Positions 47,655 through 55,260 of a DNA stretch of 64,000 nt are shown in pieces. This DNA comes from Brevibacterium aurantiacum (lineage in GTDB: Bacteria > Actinomycetota > Actinomycetes > Actinomycetales > Brevibacteriaceae). Every line of letters starts with the position of its first letter. Position 1 is the stretch's first letter. The notes beneath the pieces are model-generated. The model saw nothing but the letters and a program-made list of their open reading frames with translations, had not been told where the DNA came from and made no database searches. The position numbers and the translations under genes are program-made. The stretch spans positions 434,001 to 498,000 of the forward strand of contig NZ_VLTK01000002.1 in assembly GCF_007558825.1 (NCBI RefSeq), given 5' to 3'.

Positions 47655-48550
47655 GGGATGCAGCGCAGCCAAGCCCCCACCTCGGCGGTTTCCACCTGTC
47701 ACAGGCACGGCCGGGCAATCCTGCCATCATGGCCGTGATCAACAGGACCACGGACTCGTTCTACGAATCCGCGTCCACAGCCGAAGAGGCCATCGACGCG
47801 GTCGCCGCAGCTGCGCAGGAAGGTGCGCACATCGTCGACATCGGAGGAGTGCGGGCCGGCCGGGGCCGGGAGATCTCCGTGGCCGAGGAGATCGACCGTG
47901 TCTGCCCCGTCATCGAGGCCGTCGCGCACAGTCACCCCACCATGCTCATCAGCGTCGACACCTGGCGTCACGAGGTCGCCGAAGCGGCCTGCGCGGCCGG
48001 CGCCGGACTGCTCAATGACACCTGGGCCGGTGTCGATCCCGAGCTGGCATCCGTCGCAGCGAAGAACGATGTGGGCATCGTCTGCTCGCATACGGGCGGT
48101 CTGTCTCCGCGCACCGATGCCCACCGCAATCGATACGGTCTGACCGCAGGCGAAGTCGTCGGCCGGACTCTGGCCGGAGTGATCGGGCTGGCCGAGGCGG
48201 CACTGGACGCTGGTGTCACGGCCGAGAAGATCATCATCGATCCGACACCTGACTTCGGGAAGAACACCTATCAGTCACTGCGGCTGCTTCGTGAACTTCA
48301 GACGTTCACCGAGACCCGATTCCGAGTGCTGCTGGCAATCTCTCGCAAGGACTTCGTCGGCGAGGCCATCGGCGACGTGGAACCGTCGCAGCGACTCCAC
48401 GGAACGATCGCGGCCACCGCACTGGCCGTAGCCAAGGGTGCTGCGATGATCCGCACCCACGACGTCCGCGCCACTGCAGACGCCCTCGCTGTGACCCTGG
48501 CGATCACCGGAGATGCGGTACCCAAACACACCGTGCGCGGCCTGCGCTGA
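47651..48550 (+). CDS. folP: Dihydropteroate synthase homologue (FolP2-like)
   Basis: 299-residue TIM barrel. The pterin/phosphate segments read AVINRTTDSFYES, VDIGGVRAGRG, VDTWRHEVAEAA and IIDPTPDFGKN rather than the canonical NVTPDSFSDGG and DPGIGFGK. This pattern is that of the mycobacterial FolP2 group, whose dihydropteroate synthase activity is doubtful. A canonical folP would be expected elsewhere in the genome. GTG start overlapping the LOG gene stop. Confidence 0.85.
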   Translation: MRDAAQPSPHLGGFHLSQARPGNPAIMAVINRTTDSFYESASTAEEAIDAVAAAAQEGAHIVDIGGVRAGRGREISVAEEIDRVCPVIEAVAHSHPTMLISVDTWRHEVAEAACAAGAGLLNDTWAGVDPELASVAAKNDVGIVCSHTGGLSPRTDAHRNRYGLTAGEVVGRTLAGVIGLAEAALDAGVTAEKIIIDPTPDFGKNTYQSLRLLRELQTFTETRFRVLLAISRKDFVGEAIGDVEPSQRLHGTIAATALAVAKGAAMIRTHDVRATADALAVTLAITGDAVPKHTVRGLR

Positions 48551-48581
48551 GCCGGCGAGCCCACTGTGAGAAAATGACCGT

Positions 48582-48851
48582 ATGCCATTGTGGATTGTGA
48601 TCGGAGTGGCCGCAGCGATATTCGTACTCGTGATCGTGCTGGCGGCAACATTCAACGTCTTCTCCGCCGAATCCGCTGAGGAGACCGAAGCGGCGTGGGA
48701 GCCTCTGCCCCACGACTTCACACCTGAGGATCTCGACAGACTCTCATTCCGGCCCGCCCTGCGGGGCTACCGCATGGAGGACGTCGATGAAGCGATGAGA
48801 GTGCTGCGCACTCGCATCCACGAGTTGGAAGCCGCACGCGGGCAGCAATGA
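48582..48851 (+). CDS. Small membrane-anchored DivIVA-domain protein
   Basis: 89 residues: one N-terminal membrane helix (WIVIGVAAAIFVLVIVLAA), a short acidic linker, then LDRLSFRPALRGYRMEDVDEAM, the DivIVA N-terminal motif in which F and R contact curved membranes. It lacks the long coiled coil of true DivIVA. Encoded between folP and a membrane glycosyltransferase (4-bp overlap with the latter), an actinobacterial arrangement; role probably at the septum or pole. Confidence 0.85.
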   Translation: MPLWIVIGVAAAIFVLVIVLAATFNVFSAESAEETEAAWEPLPHDFTPEDLDRLSFRPALRGYRMEDVDEAMRVLRTRIHELEAARGQQ

Positions 48852-50083
48852 GCAGAGCCCACGACCTCCCCGGAATCACCCTCGCCCCTGAAGTCTTCAA
48901 CTCCTCCCGCTTGTCACGATTCGGCACCCTGTTCCTCACCCTGCCCGTGTGGGTGCAGGCCATCGCCGTCTACTTCGTCTCACGAGTCGTGAGCATCTCG
49001 ATCTTCGCCGCCGTCCTCAAGCGCCAGGACCCGGCGAACTGGTCCTCAAGTCCTGTCACCACCACCCTCAACGACTTCCTCAACTTCTGGGACGGCGGCT
49101 GGTACGGCCGAGTCGCGAAGGAGGGCTACCCGAGCATCCTGCCCACTGATGAGTCGGGAGCGGTGACGGAGAACCAATGGGCGTTCTACCCGCTGCATCC
49201 AGCCGTGGTCGGCAACCTCTCGAGCGTGACCGGCCTGAGCTACGAGGTGATCTCTCCGATCGTCTCGACAATCGCAGCCGGACTCGCCGCTATCGTCATC
49301 CTTGCGCTGTTTCGCAGATACACGGACCCGGGACAGGCCCTGACGGGTCTGGCCCTTGTGATGTTCTTTCCCCCGGCCGCCATCTTCTCCACCGGGTATG
49401 CGGAGTCTATGACGCTCCTCCTGCAGGCCACCGCGCTCTTCCTCGTCGTCGAACGCCGCTACCTGAGCGCGATACCCGTCGTGTTCCTGATGGATCTGTC
49501 TCGCCCCATCGGCGTCGCTTTCTCCTTCTTCATGCTGCTGCACCTCATCGATCGATTCGCTCACCGCAAGCAGGATGCGTATCCCTTCGCCGAGGTGGTC
49601 CGATCCTGGTCCTTGGGTGTGCTCTCCTGCGTTGCGGCGCTGGTCCACCCAGCCCACGCGTGGTTGACGACGGGATCGTTGACGGCGTACACGGACACCG
49701 AGGCGGCATGGCACACGGGGGAGTCGACCTATCTTGTGCAGTGGTTGGCTCAGGCCAACAGTCTCATCGGTCCGCTGGGCCCGGTGCTCCTCTTCGTCGT
49801 CATCGCAGGAATGTTGGCCCTGATCTTCTCCCCGGCAGGAGCCAGGATGGGCCGGACCCTGCAGTACTTCTGTCTGGCCTATGGTGTCTACCTGCTCATC
49901 TTCTTCACTCCGCAGACCTCGACCCTGCGACTTCTGTTGCCGCTGTTCCCGATGGCACTGACCCTGTCGCTGGTCCGCTCTCGGGGGTACCGGGCGGCGG
50001 TGCTGTGTGCGTTCGTCCTGCTTCAGATCGTGTGGGTCGCCTATCTGTGGCACTTCACTCCACCGGCGGATCTGCCGCCCTGA
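48848..50083 (+). CDS. Polytopic mannosyltransferase-like glycosyltransferase (PIG-V type)
   Basis: 411 residues with about nine to ten membrane helices. FWDGGWYGRVAKEGYP carries the acidic motif expected in the first extracellular loop of GT-C enzymes, and WAFYPLHPAVV and STGYAESMTLLLQATALF are typical of the PIG-V-related bacterial family. It probably uses polyprenyl-phosphate mannose outside the membrane, for example in lipomannan-like glycolipids; the acceptor is unknown. Overlaps the DivIVA-like gene by 4 bp. Confidence 0.85.
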   Translation: MSRAHDLPGITLAPEVFNSSRLSRFGTLFLTLPVWVQAIAVYFVSRVVSISIFAAVLKRQDPANWSSSPVTTTLNDFLNFWDGGWYGRVAKEGYPSILPTDESGAVTENQWAFYPLHPAVVGNLSSVTGLSYEVISPIVSTIAAGLAAIVILALFRRYTDPGQALTGLALVMFFPPAAIFSTGYAESMTLLLQATALFLVVERRYLSAIPVVFLMDLSRPIGVAFSFFMLLHLIDRFAHRKQDAYPFAEVVRSWSLGVLSCVAALVHPAHAWLTTGSLTAYTDTEAAWHTGESTYLVQWLAQANSLIGPLGPVLLFVVIAGMLALIFSPAGARMGRTLQYFCLAYGVYLLIFFTPQTSTLRLLLPLFPMALTLSLVRSRGYRAAVLCAFVLLQIVWVAYLWHFTPPADLPP

Positions 50084-50214
50084 CAGACAAGCTCAGATGT
50101 CATAATTCGATCGGGTTACCCGTCCTTGACCGGATCGTGGAATAATCGTGTGTACAACATTCGGTCCATCGAGAGTGAACCGTCTTTGCATAATCAACGG
50201 AAGGAAGAGCCCAC

Positions 50215-50385
50215 ATGGCAGCCCAGAAACCCCGCACCGGCGACGGACCTCTGGAAGTGACCAAAGAAGGTCGAGGCATGGTGATGCGGCTCCCAGTCGA
50301 GGGCGGAGGCCGTCTGGTGATCGAACTCAGCAGAGACGAAGCCACAGATCTGCACGACACCCTGGCCGAGACCTTGGGCCAGTGA
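50215..50385 (+). CDS. DUF3117 protein
   Basis: A 56-residue protein. It starts MAAQKPRTGDGPLEVTKEG, continues GRGMVMRLPVEGGGRLVIEL, and ends DTLAETLGQ: a textbook DUF3117 sequence, a small conserved actinobacterial protein of unknown function. GGAAGGAAG is a strong ribosome-binding site. A TTGACC at 50126-50131 may be its -35. Two hairpins follow the stop. Confidence 0.95.
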   Translation: MAAQKPRTGDGPLEVTKEGRGMVMRLPVEGGGRLVIELSRDEATDLHDTLAETLGQ

Positions 50386-50406
50386 GCAGCACAGCACATT
50401 TTCCCA

Positions 50407-50463
50407 GCTGAGCAATCAGCTCAGCGAACCGAACAGCAGAGACTTCGCAGAGTCTCTGCTGTT
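50407..50463. terminator. Two hairpins between DUF3117 and the O-methyltransferase gene
   Basis: GCTGAGC/GCTCAGC (50407-50425) is followed by a perfect 13-bp stem (50432-50444 with 50451-50463), loop TCGCAG. Located between convergent genes, so probably bidirectional. Confidence 0.75.
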
Positions 50464-50470
50464 TCCGCAT

Positions 50471-51109
50471 TCACCGCCGGGTCTTCTGCACCATCAGCAG
50501 GCCCTGGCCGATGGGCAGCAGGACGCGTTCGAGGCTTTCCTGTTCGGCCAGCCGGTTGAGCAGCCCCCGCGCCGCCTGGGTCCGCGGCGAACGGTCGACG
50601 GGATCGGCCACGCCGCCCTTGAGCAGCGTCTGGTGGATGACGAGAAGCCCGTGCGCGTCGAGCAGACGCAGCGCAGGTTCAATCATGCGTTCGAGGTTGG
50701 TTGGTTCCGAGTCGATGAAGACCATGTCATAGGCGCTCGGTGCCAGACGTTGGAGGACGTCTTCGGCACGCCCGCTCATCAGGCGCAGACGGCTGTGTCG
50801 GATGCCTGCCATGTCGATGAGATCGCGGGCGGCACTCTGAGCTGTGGAGTTCGTGTCAATAGAGGTCAGGATCCCTGCATTGGGCATTCCCCGCAGCAGC
50901 GCCAATGTCGAAGTGCCGGCACCAGTACCGACTTCGACCGCGGCGACAGGTGTGAGCAGACGGGCCAGAAGAGTCAGCGTCGACGCCGTCGTCTGCGACA
51001 CCGGGGCCAGGCCGTTCTCGTGTGAGAGCGCCCGCGCGGCGTCCAGGAGCGGATCGGGCCCGTTGTACTGTTCGGAGAAGGTGAGATCACCTGCGTTCTC
51101 GCGTGACAA
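50471..51109 (-). CDS. SAM-dependent O-methyltransferase (type 3)
   Basis: 212 residues. AAVEVGTGAGTSTLALL is the SAM-binding glycine-rich motif; YDMVFIDSEPTNLE holds the metal-binding Asp region of catechol-O-methyltransferase-like enzymes. Start is TTG at 51109 with AAAGGGAGGG just upstream. The orthologue in other Actinobacteria lies beside sigE; here no sigma factor follows. Confidence 0.88.
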   Translation of the reverse strand: MSRENAGDLTFSEQYNGPDPLLDAARALSHENGLAPVSQTTASTLTLLARLLTPVAAVEVGTGAGTSTLALLRGMPNAGILTSIDTNSTAQSAARDLIDMAGIRHSRLRLMSGRAEDVLQRLAPSAYDMVFIDSEPTNLERMIEPALRLLDAHGLLVIHQTLLKGGVADPVDRSPRTQAARGLLNRLAEQESLERVLLPIGQGLLMVQKTRR

Positions 51110-51145
51110 TCGACCCTCCCTTTCGGCTGATATTTGGTTCCAAGT

Positions 51146-51478
51146 CTAACCGCTCCCGGGATCGATTCCGTGAGTCCGCCACAGCTCCTCGAGATCTTCG
51201 ACGTCGACGAAGGCCGATCTGCTGACCTTCTCATGTGTGTGCGGGGTGCCCTCCTCATCCCAGTGTTCGCGAGCCGCGGGAAGCAGAGCCTCAGGCAGCA
51301 CTCCAGCGGCGTTGACGACCCTCCACCAGGTGACATTCGAGCCGAATTCCTTCATCACCCGCCCGACGTAGCGCGGTGAGCAGGAGGCGACCAGTCCGAT
51401 GGTCCCGTAATTGACGACGCTGCCCTCCGGCACGAGTTCGACGATACGCAGAACTCGTTCCACAACCACCTCGTCCAT
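51146..51478 (-). CDS. MGMT-family alkyltransferase-like protein (ATL) lacking the catalytic cysteine
   Basis: 110 residues with the Ada/MGMT C-terminal fold: VVERVLRIVELVPEGSVVNYG and PRYVGRVMKEFG. The active-site position that reads PCHR in alkyltransferases is TWWRVVNAAG here, so no alkyl-accepting cysteine exists. Such ATL proteins bind O6-alkylguanine and hand lesions to nucleotide-excision repair. AGGAGG stands 11 nt before the ATG at 51478; an alternative ATG at 51502 has no SD. Divergent from tatB. Confidence 0.87.
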   Translation of the reverse strand: MDEVVVERVLRIVELVPEGSVVNYGTIGLVASCSPRYVGRVMKEFGSNVTWWRVVNAAGVLPEALLPAAREHWDEEGTPHTHEKVSRSAFVDVEDLEELWRTHGIDPGSG

Positions 51479-51550
51479 TCGCGCAGCTCCCTCCTGTGGC
51501 ATGTGTCCGATTCTGTGCTGACCGTGAGTCGAGCCTACTGCGGTGCACGG

Positions 51551-51556
51551 TAGACT
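51551..51556 (+). promoter_or_regulatory. -10 box TAGACT, leaderless start of tatB
   Basis: TAGACT ends seven bases before the tatB ATG at 51564; no ribosome-binding site lies between. Confidence 0.55.
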
Positions 51557-51563
51557 TGTTCTC

Positions 51564-52028
51564 ATGTTGGGTATCAACGGCACCGAGATGTTGATCCTGG
51601 TGGTAGTCGCTCTTGTCGTCATCGGGCCCAAACGCCTGCCCGAATACGCGCAGAAGCTGCGCGACCTGGTACGCCAGATGCGTCGCATGGCCGAGGGCGC
51701 GAAAGACAGTGTGCGTCGCGACTTCGGGGACGATTTCAATGACGTCGATTGGCAGAAATTGGATCCACGCCAATACGATCCACGCCGGATCGTACGTGAG
51801 GCTCTCGTCGAAGAAGACTCAGCCATCCGGGAGTCGAAGCTTCGGGAGCAGTCGACGGCGGGCAGCGACAAATCCGCTCAGGCGATCGATTCCGAAGGCT
51901 CCACAGACGTCGCAGATTCCGCTGCCGAGTCCCGCCCGAAGACCCTGTCGCCGATCGAACGTTTCCAGGCTCAGACCGTCCTGCGTGATCGCTCAGTCAA
52001 CGCGCCCTTCGATACCGAAGCGACCTGA
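51564..52028 (+). CDS. tatB: Twin-arginine translocase subunit TatB
   Basis: 154 residues: a short N-terminus, one membrane helix (MLILVVVALVVIGPKRLPEY, where GPKRLP marks the TatA/B hinge), an amphipathic helix (AQKLRDLVRQMRRMAEG) and a long polar tail, which favours TatB over TatA. It acts with TatA and TatC to export folded proteins; neither partner is in the window. The stop lies in the first unit of a 15-bp tandem array. Confidence 0.92.
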   Translation: MLGINGTEMLILVVVALVVIGPKRLPEYAQKLRDLVRQMRRMAEGAKDSVRRDFGDDFNDVDWQKLDPRQYDPRRIVREALVEEDSAIRESKLREQSTAGSDKSAQAIDSEGSTDVADSAAESRPKTLSPIERFQAQTVLRDRSVNAPFDTEAT

Positions 52029-52083
52029 GTCAGAACGACCTTAATCAGGACAACCTGGATCAGGACAACCTGAGTCAGAACGA
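52024..52083. repeat. 15-bp tandem repeat, four units, between tatB and mrp stops
   Basis: Units CCTGAGTCAGAACGA (52024), CCTTAATCAGGACAA (52039), CCTGGATCAGGACAA (52054) and CCTGAGTCAGAACGA (52069); first and last are identical. The tatB TGA is inside unit 1, and a decayed copy (GGATCAGAC) covers the mrp stop at 52093. Confidence 0.9.
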
Positions 52084-52092
52084 GCAGACGGA

Positions 52093-53217
52093 TCAGACCG
52101 GGCTGAGGCCCAGAGATCGTCCGGACAGACCGCGCGAGCGATGAGCCAGCGACGAAGCCAGAGACGCGAATTCCCGCGCGGCAGGGGAGTCCGGTTGTCC
52201 CAGAACTACTGGCGTCCCCGAGTCCGAACCTTCGCGGACCTGAGTATCCAGCGGCACCTGAGCCAGCAGTTCGACCTGAGAACCGATCGTCTCGGACAGA
52301 TTCGCGGCCACCTGGGCGCCGCCTCCGGAGCCGAAGACATCCAGTCGAGTGCCATCGGGCATCTCCATCCAAGACATGTTCTCAATCACACCAGCCAACC
52401 GCTGGTCGGTCTGAGTCGCGATAGAACCTGCGCGTTCGGCGACCTGCGCGGCAGCCTGCTGAGGGGTGGTGACGACGAGGAGCTCGGATCCCGGAAGCAG
52501 CTGAGCCACAGAGATCGCAATGTCGCCGGTGCCCGGAGGCAAGTCGAGAAGGAGCACGTCGAGGTCGCCCCAGAAGACATCGGTGAGGAACTGCTGGAGG
52601 GCGCGGTGGAGCATCGGTCCGCGCCAGACGACGGCCTGGTTGGCCGGCACGAACATGCCGATGCTCATGACCTTCACATCGTGGGCGACCTGCGGAATGA
52701 TCATGTCATCGACCCGGGTCGGCTTGCCGGAGAGTCCGAGCATGGCCGGGATCGAGAATCCGTAGATGTCGGCATCGACGACACCCACCCGCAGTCCGCT
52801 CTGGGCCAGGGACACGGCGAGGTTCGCAGTGATCGACGACTTGCCGACGCCGCCCTTGCCTGAGGCGATGGCATAGACCTTCGTCAGGGAGTCGGGTTTG
52901 TTGAATGGAACTTCGCGGCTCGTGCCGGCGCCCTGGAGCTTCTCGCGCATCGCGGTGCGCTGCTCGGGAGTCATGGTGCCGAGGACTACCGACACCTCGG
53001 TGACGCCCTCAACCTTCGACACCGCCGCCGTGGTGTCCTTGGTGATCGTGTCCTTGAGAGGACAGCCGGAGATCGTGAGAAGAACGGTGACGGTGACCTT
53101 GCCGCCGTCGATGCTGATGGACTCGACCATGTCGAGTTCCACGATGCTGCGGCGGATCTCCGGGTCGATGACGCCCGTCAGAGCTTCCCGAACGTTGTCC
53201 TCGGATGGCCCACTCAT
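52093..53217 (-). CDS. mrp: Mrp/ApbC family iron-sulfur cluster carrier ATPase
   Basis: 374 residues. An N-terminal DUF59/MIP18-like domain (GVIDPEIRRSIVELDMV) precedes a deviant Walker A P-loop (SGKGGVGKSSITANLA) and the Walker B-like LLDLPPGTGDIA. Mrp proteins bind and deliver Fe-S clusters. The usual CxxC between the P-loop domain and the C-terminus is not evident here, as in other actinobacterial Mrp. Last gene of the MgtE-like-DUF1003-mrp set. Confidence 0.93.
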   Translation of the reverse strand: MSGPSEDNVREALTGVIDPEIRRSIVELDMVESISIDGGKVTVTVLLTISGCPLKDTITKDTTAAVSKVEGVTEVSVVLGTMTPEQRTAMREKLQGAGTSREVPFNKPDSLTKVYAIASGKGGVGKSSITANLAVSLAQSGLRVGVVDADIYGFSIPAMLGLSGKPTRVDDMIIPQVAHDVKVMSIGMFVPANQAVVWRGPMLHRALQQFLTDVFWGDLDVLLLDLPPGTGDIAISVAQLLPGSELLVVTTPQQAAAQVAERAGSIATQTDQRLAGVIENMSWMEMPDGTRLDVFGSGGGAQVAANLSETIGSQVELLAQVPLDTQVREGSDSGTPVVLGQPDSPAAREFASLASSLAHRSRGLSGRSLGLSPV

Positions 53218-53260
53218 GTGCTCACGTCCTTTCTCTTCCCGATCAGTGTTCTCGGGGCCT

Positions 53261-53794
53261 TCAGCCTACCTGTTCGTCATCGGGGCGGTCACTTCTGATC
53301 GGATTGTCCTCAGGTGCCTTTGCGTCCTCTTCGAGTTCCTTGAGCAGGTCCTTGAGCTCGGAACGGATGAAGTCGCGCGTGGCCACCTCACGCATGGCGA
53401 TGCGCAGAGCCGCGACCTCACGTGCCAGGTATTCGGTGTCGGCGAGGTTGCGTTCGGCGCGCTGCCTGTCATGTTCGAACTCGACACGGTCACGGTCTGT
53501 GCTGCGGTTCTCTGCCAACAGGATCAGCGGTGCGGCATAGGAGGCCTGCAGTGACAGGATCAACGTCAGGAGTGTGAAGTTCAACGACCGCGGATCGAAC
53601 TGCCAGGACTCGGGCAGGAGAGTGTTCCAAATCAGCCAGACGGCGCAGAACACGGTCATACCGACGAGGAACGCGGGAGTGCCCATGAACCGGGCGAAGC
53701 CCTCGGCACCACGACCGAAGGTCTCCGGTGACATCGCGATGTTGGGGAGTCTGCGTTTGCTTGAACGGGGAACGTCGAAATCGTCAGCAGCCAC
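53261..53794 (-). CDS. DUF1003 membrane protein
   Basis: 177 residues with two membrane helices: FLVGMTVFCAVWLIWNT and FTLLTLILSLQASYAAPLIL. The family signature FDPRSLNFTLLTLILSLQAS followed by APLILLAENRS is present. The cytoplasmic tail is charged and helical (DRDRVEFEHDRQRAERN). GTG start with GGAGG upstream. Directly follows the MgtE-like gene (2-bp gap), a pairing that suggests a role in magnesium homeostasis by association only. Confidence 0.9.
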   Translation of the reverse strand: MAADDFDVPRSSKRRLPNIAMSPETFGRGAEGFARFMGTPAFLVGMTVFCAVWLIWNTLLPESWQFDPRSLNFTLLTLILSLQASYAAPLILLAENRSTDRDRVEFEHDRQRAERNLADTEYLAREVAALRIAMREVATRDFIRSELKDLLKELEEDAKAPEDNPIRSDRPDDEQVG

Positions 53795-53796
53795 GG

Positions 53797-55071
53797 CTAT
53801 CCCCTCCTGAGATCATCACGACCGGTGACCCGCCAGTCGTCGGGCAGCAACTCGTCGAGGACATCGTCGACGGTGACAACACCGATGAGGTGGTCGTTCT
53901 CGTCGGTGATCGGCACCGACACCAGATTGTACGCCGCCAGCAGCTTGGTGACCTCGCCCAGCGGCGAGTCCGGAGGCAGCGCCTCGACCTCCGTGTCGAG
54001 CATGATGCCGACCGCCTCGTGCGGAGGATGTCGCAGCATCTCCTGAATATGGACGATGCCCAGATACTTGCCCGTCGGAGTCTCGATGGGCTGTCGGCAG
54101 ACGAAGACCGCTGCTGCCAGTGCCGCGGGAAGATCCTCCCGTCGGACATGGGCCAGCGCCTCGGCGACGGTGGTCTCCGGGGTCAGGATGACCGGCTCCG
54201 TGGTCATCAGCCCACCGGCGGTGTCGTCGTCGTAGGACAGCAGGGTGCGCACGTCTTCGGCGTCGTCGGGCTCCATCAGGGCGAGGAACCGTTCGGCCTG
54301 CTCATCGCTGAGCTCCCCGAGGAGGTCGGCCGCGTCATCGGGCTCCATCTCCTCGAGGACGGTCACCGCACGTTCGGTGTCGAGGGCGGAGAGGAGCTCG
54401 ACCTGCGTCTCATCGGGCAACTCCTCGATGACATCAGCCAAGCGCACGTCGTCGAGGGCGCGGGCGACCTGGAGTCGACGTTCGGGCTTCATCTCGAACA
54501 GGACGTCGGCGAGGTCGGCGGGCTTCGTATCCTGGTAGGCCGCAATGAGCTGTGTGGCCTCCTGGTCGACGTCGGAGTCGGCAGGATGTTCGGTGTCCGA
54601 CCAGGAGATCTGCATCGTCTCACCGCGCCGTCGGAAGGCCGAGAACGCACTGCGTTCCTGGACTCTTCGCACAAAGAGGCGAGTCACCTCCCAGTCCTTG
54701 TTGACCTGCTGTTCGATGCCGACGTCTTCGATTTGGATGGGGGAGTCGTCCTCGCGCAGGCGCAGACGACGGTCGAGGAGGTCGTTGATCACCAGCGTCT
54801 CCGAGCGGCGCTGTTCGAAGCGGCGCATGTTCACCAGTCCGGTGGTGATGACCTGACCGGAGTCGATTGAGGTCACCCTGCCCATCGGCACGAAAACGCG
54901 TCTGCGACCGGGAACTTCGACGACGAGGCCGATGACCCGAGGAAACTGCCGCATGGTGGCGCGGTAGACGATGACGGCGTCTCTCACGCGCCCGACCTGG
55001 TCCCCGAGAGGGTCGAAGACAGGGACGGCGATGAGGCGCGCGACGAAGACTCTTTTCGGTGGACCACTCAT
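53797..55071 (-). CDS. Soluble MgtE-N/CBS protein with N-terminal PRC-barrel-like domain
   Basis: 424 residues. An N-terminal PRC-barrel-like region (PVFDPLGDQVGRVRDAVIVY) leads into MgtE intracellular N-domain repeats (PADLADVLFEMKPERRLQ, DVIEELPDETQVELL, MEPDDAADLLGELSDEQ) and a CBS pair (MTTEPVILTPETTVAEAL, VSVPITDENDHLIGVVTVDD). The five-helix magnesium channel domain is absent. This would be a cytoplasmic magnesium sensor without the pore. Leaderless: TAGGCT seven bases before the ATG. Confidence 0.9.
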   Translation of the reverse strand: MSGPPKRVFVARLIAVPVFDPLGDQVGRVRDAVIVYRATMRQFPRVIGLVVEVPGRRRVFVPMGRVTSIDSGQVITTGLVNMRRFEQRRSETLVINDLLDRRLRLREDDSPIQIEDVGIEQQVNKDWEVTRLFVRRVQERSAFSAFRRRGETMQISWSDTEHPADSDVDQEATQLIAAYQDTKPADLADVLFEMKPERRLQVARALDDVRLADVIEELPDETQVELLSALDTERAVTVLEEMEPDDAADLLGELSDEQAERFLALMEPDDAEDVRTLLSYDDDTAGGLMTTEPVILTPETTVAEALAHVRREDLPAALAAAVFVCRQPIETPTGKYLGIVHIQEMLRHPPHEAVGIMLDTEVEALPPDSPLGEVTKLLAAYNLVSVPITDENDHLIGVVTVDDVLDELLPDDWRVTGRDDLRRG

Positions 55072-55078
55072 GATCTCA

Positions 55079-55084
55079 AGCCTA
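55079..55084 (-). promoter_or_regulatory. -10 box TAGGCT, leaderless start of the MgtE-like gene
   Basis: TAGGCT ends seven bases before the ATG at 55071. Confidence 0.5.
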
Positions 55085-55209
55085 CGGGGTCATGGACCTG
55101 GTGTGAGCGAGGCGGCGCAGATCGAGATCGTCGAGCTCCGCCATTCCGACATCACTTGTTGTTCATTAACGGGCCGTGCCGCGGCCACACAGGAGTCTCA
55201 CAGCCTCCC

Positions 55210-55215
55210 TAGGGT
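55210..55215 (+). promoter_or_regulatory. -10-like box TAGGGT of the secreted phosphoesterase gene
   Basis: TAGGGT lies 45 bp before the ATG at 55261, leaving room for the AGGAG ribosome-binding site. Confidence 0.35.
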
Positions 55216-55260
55216 CTTTTCTCGGCAGAACTTCCCACTACCGAATACAAGGAGACCATT

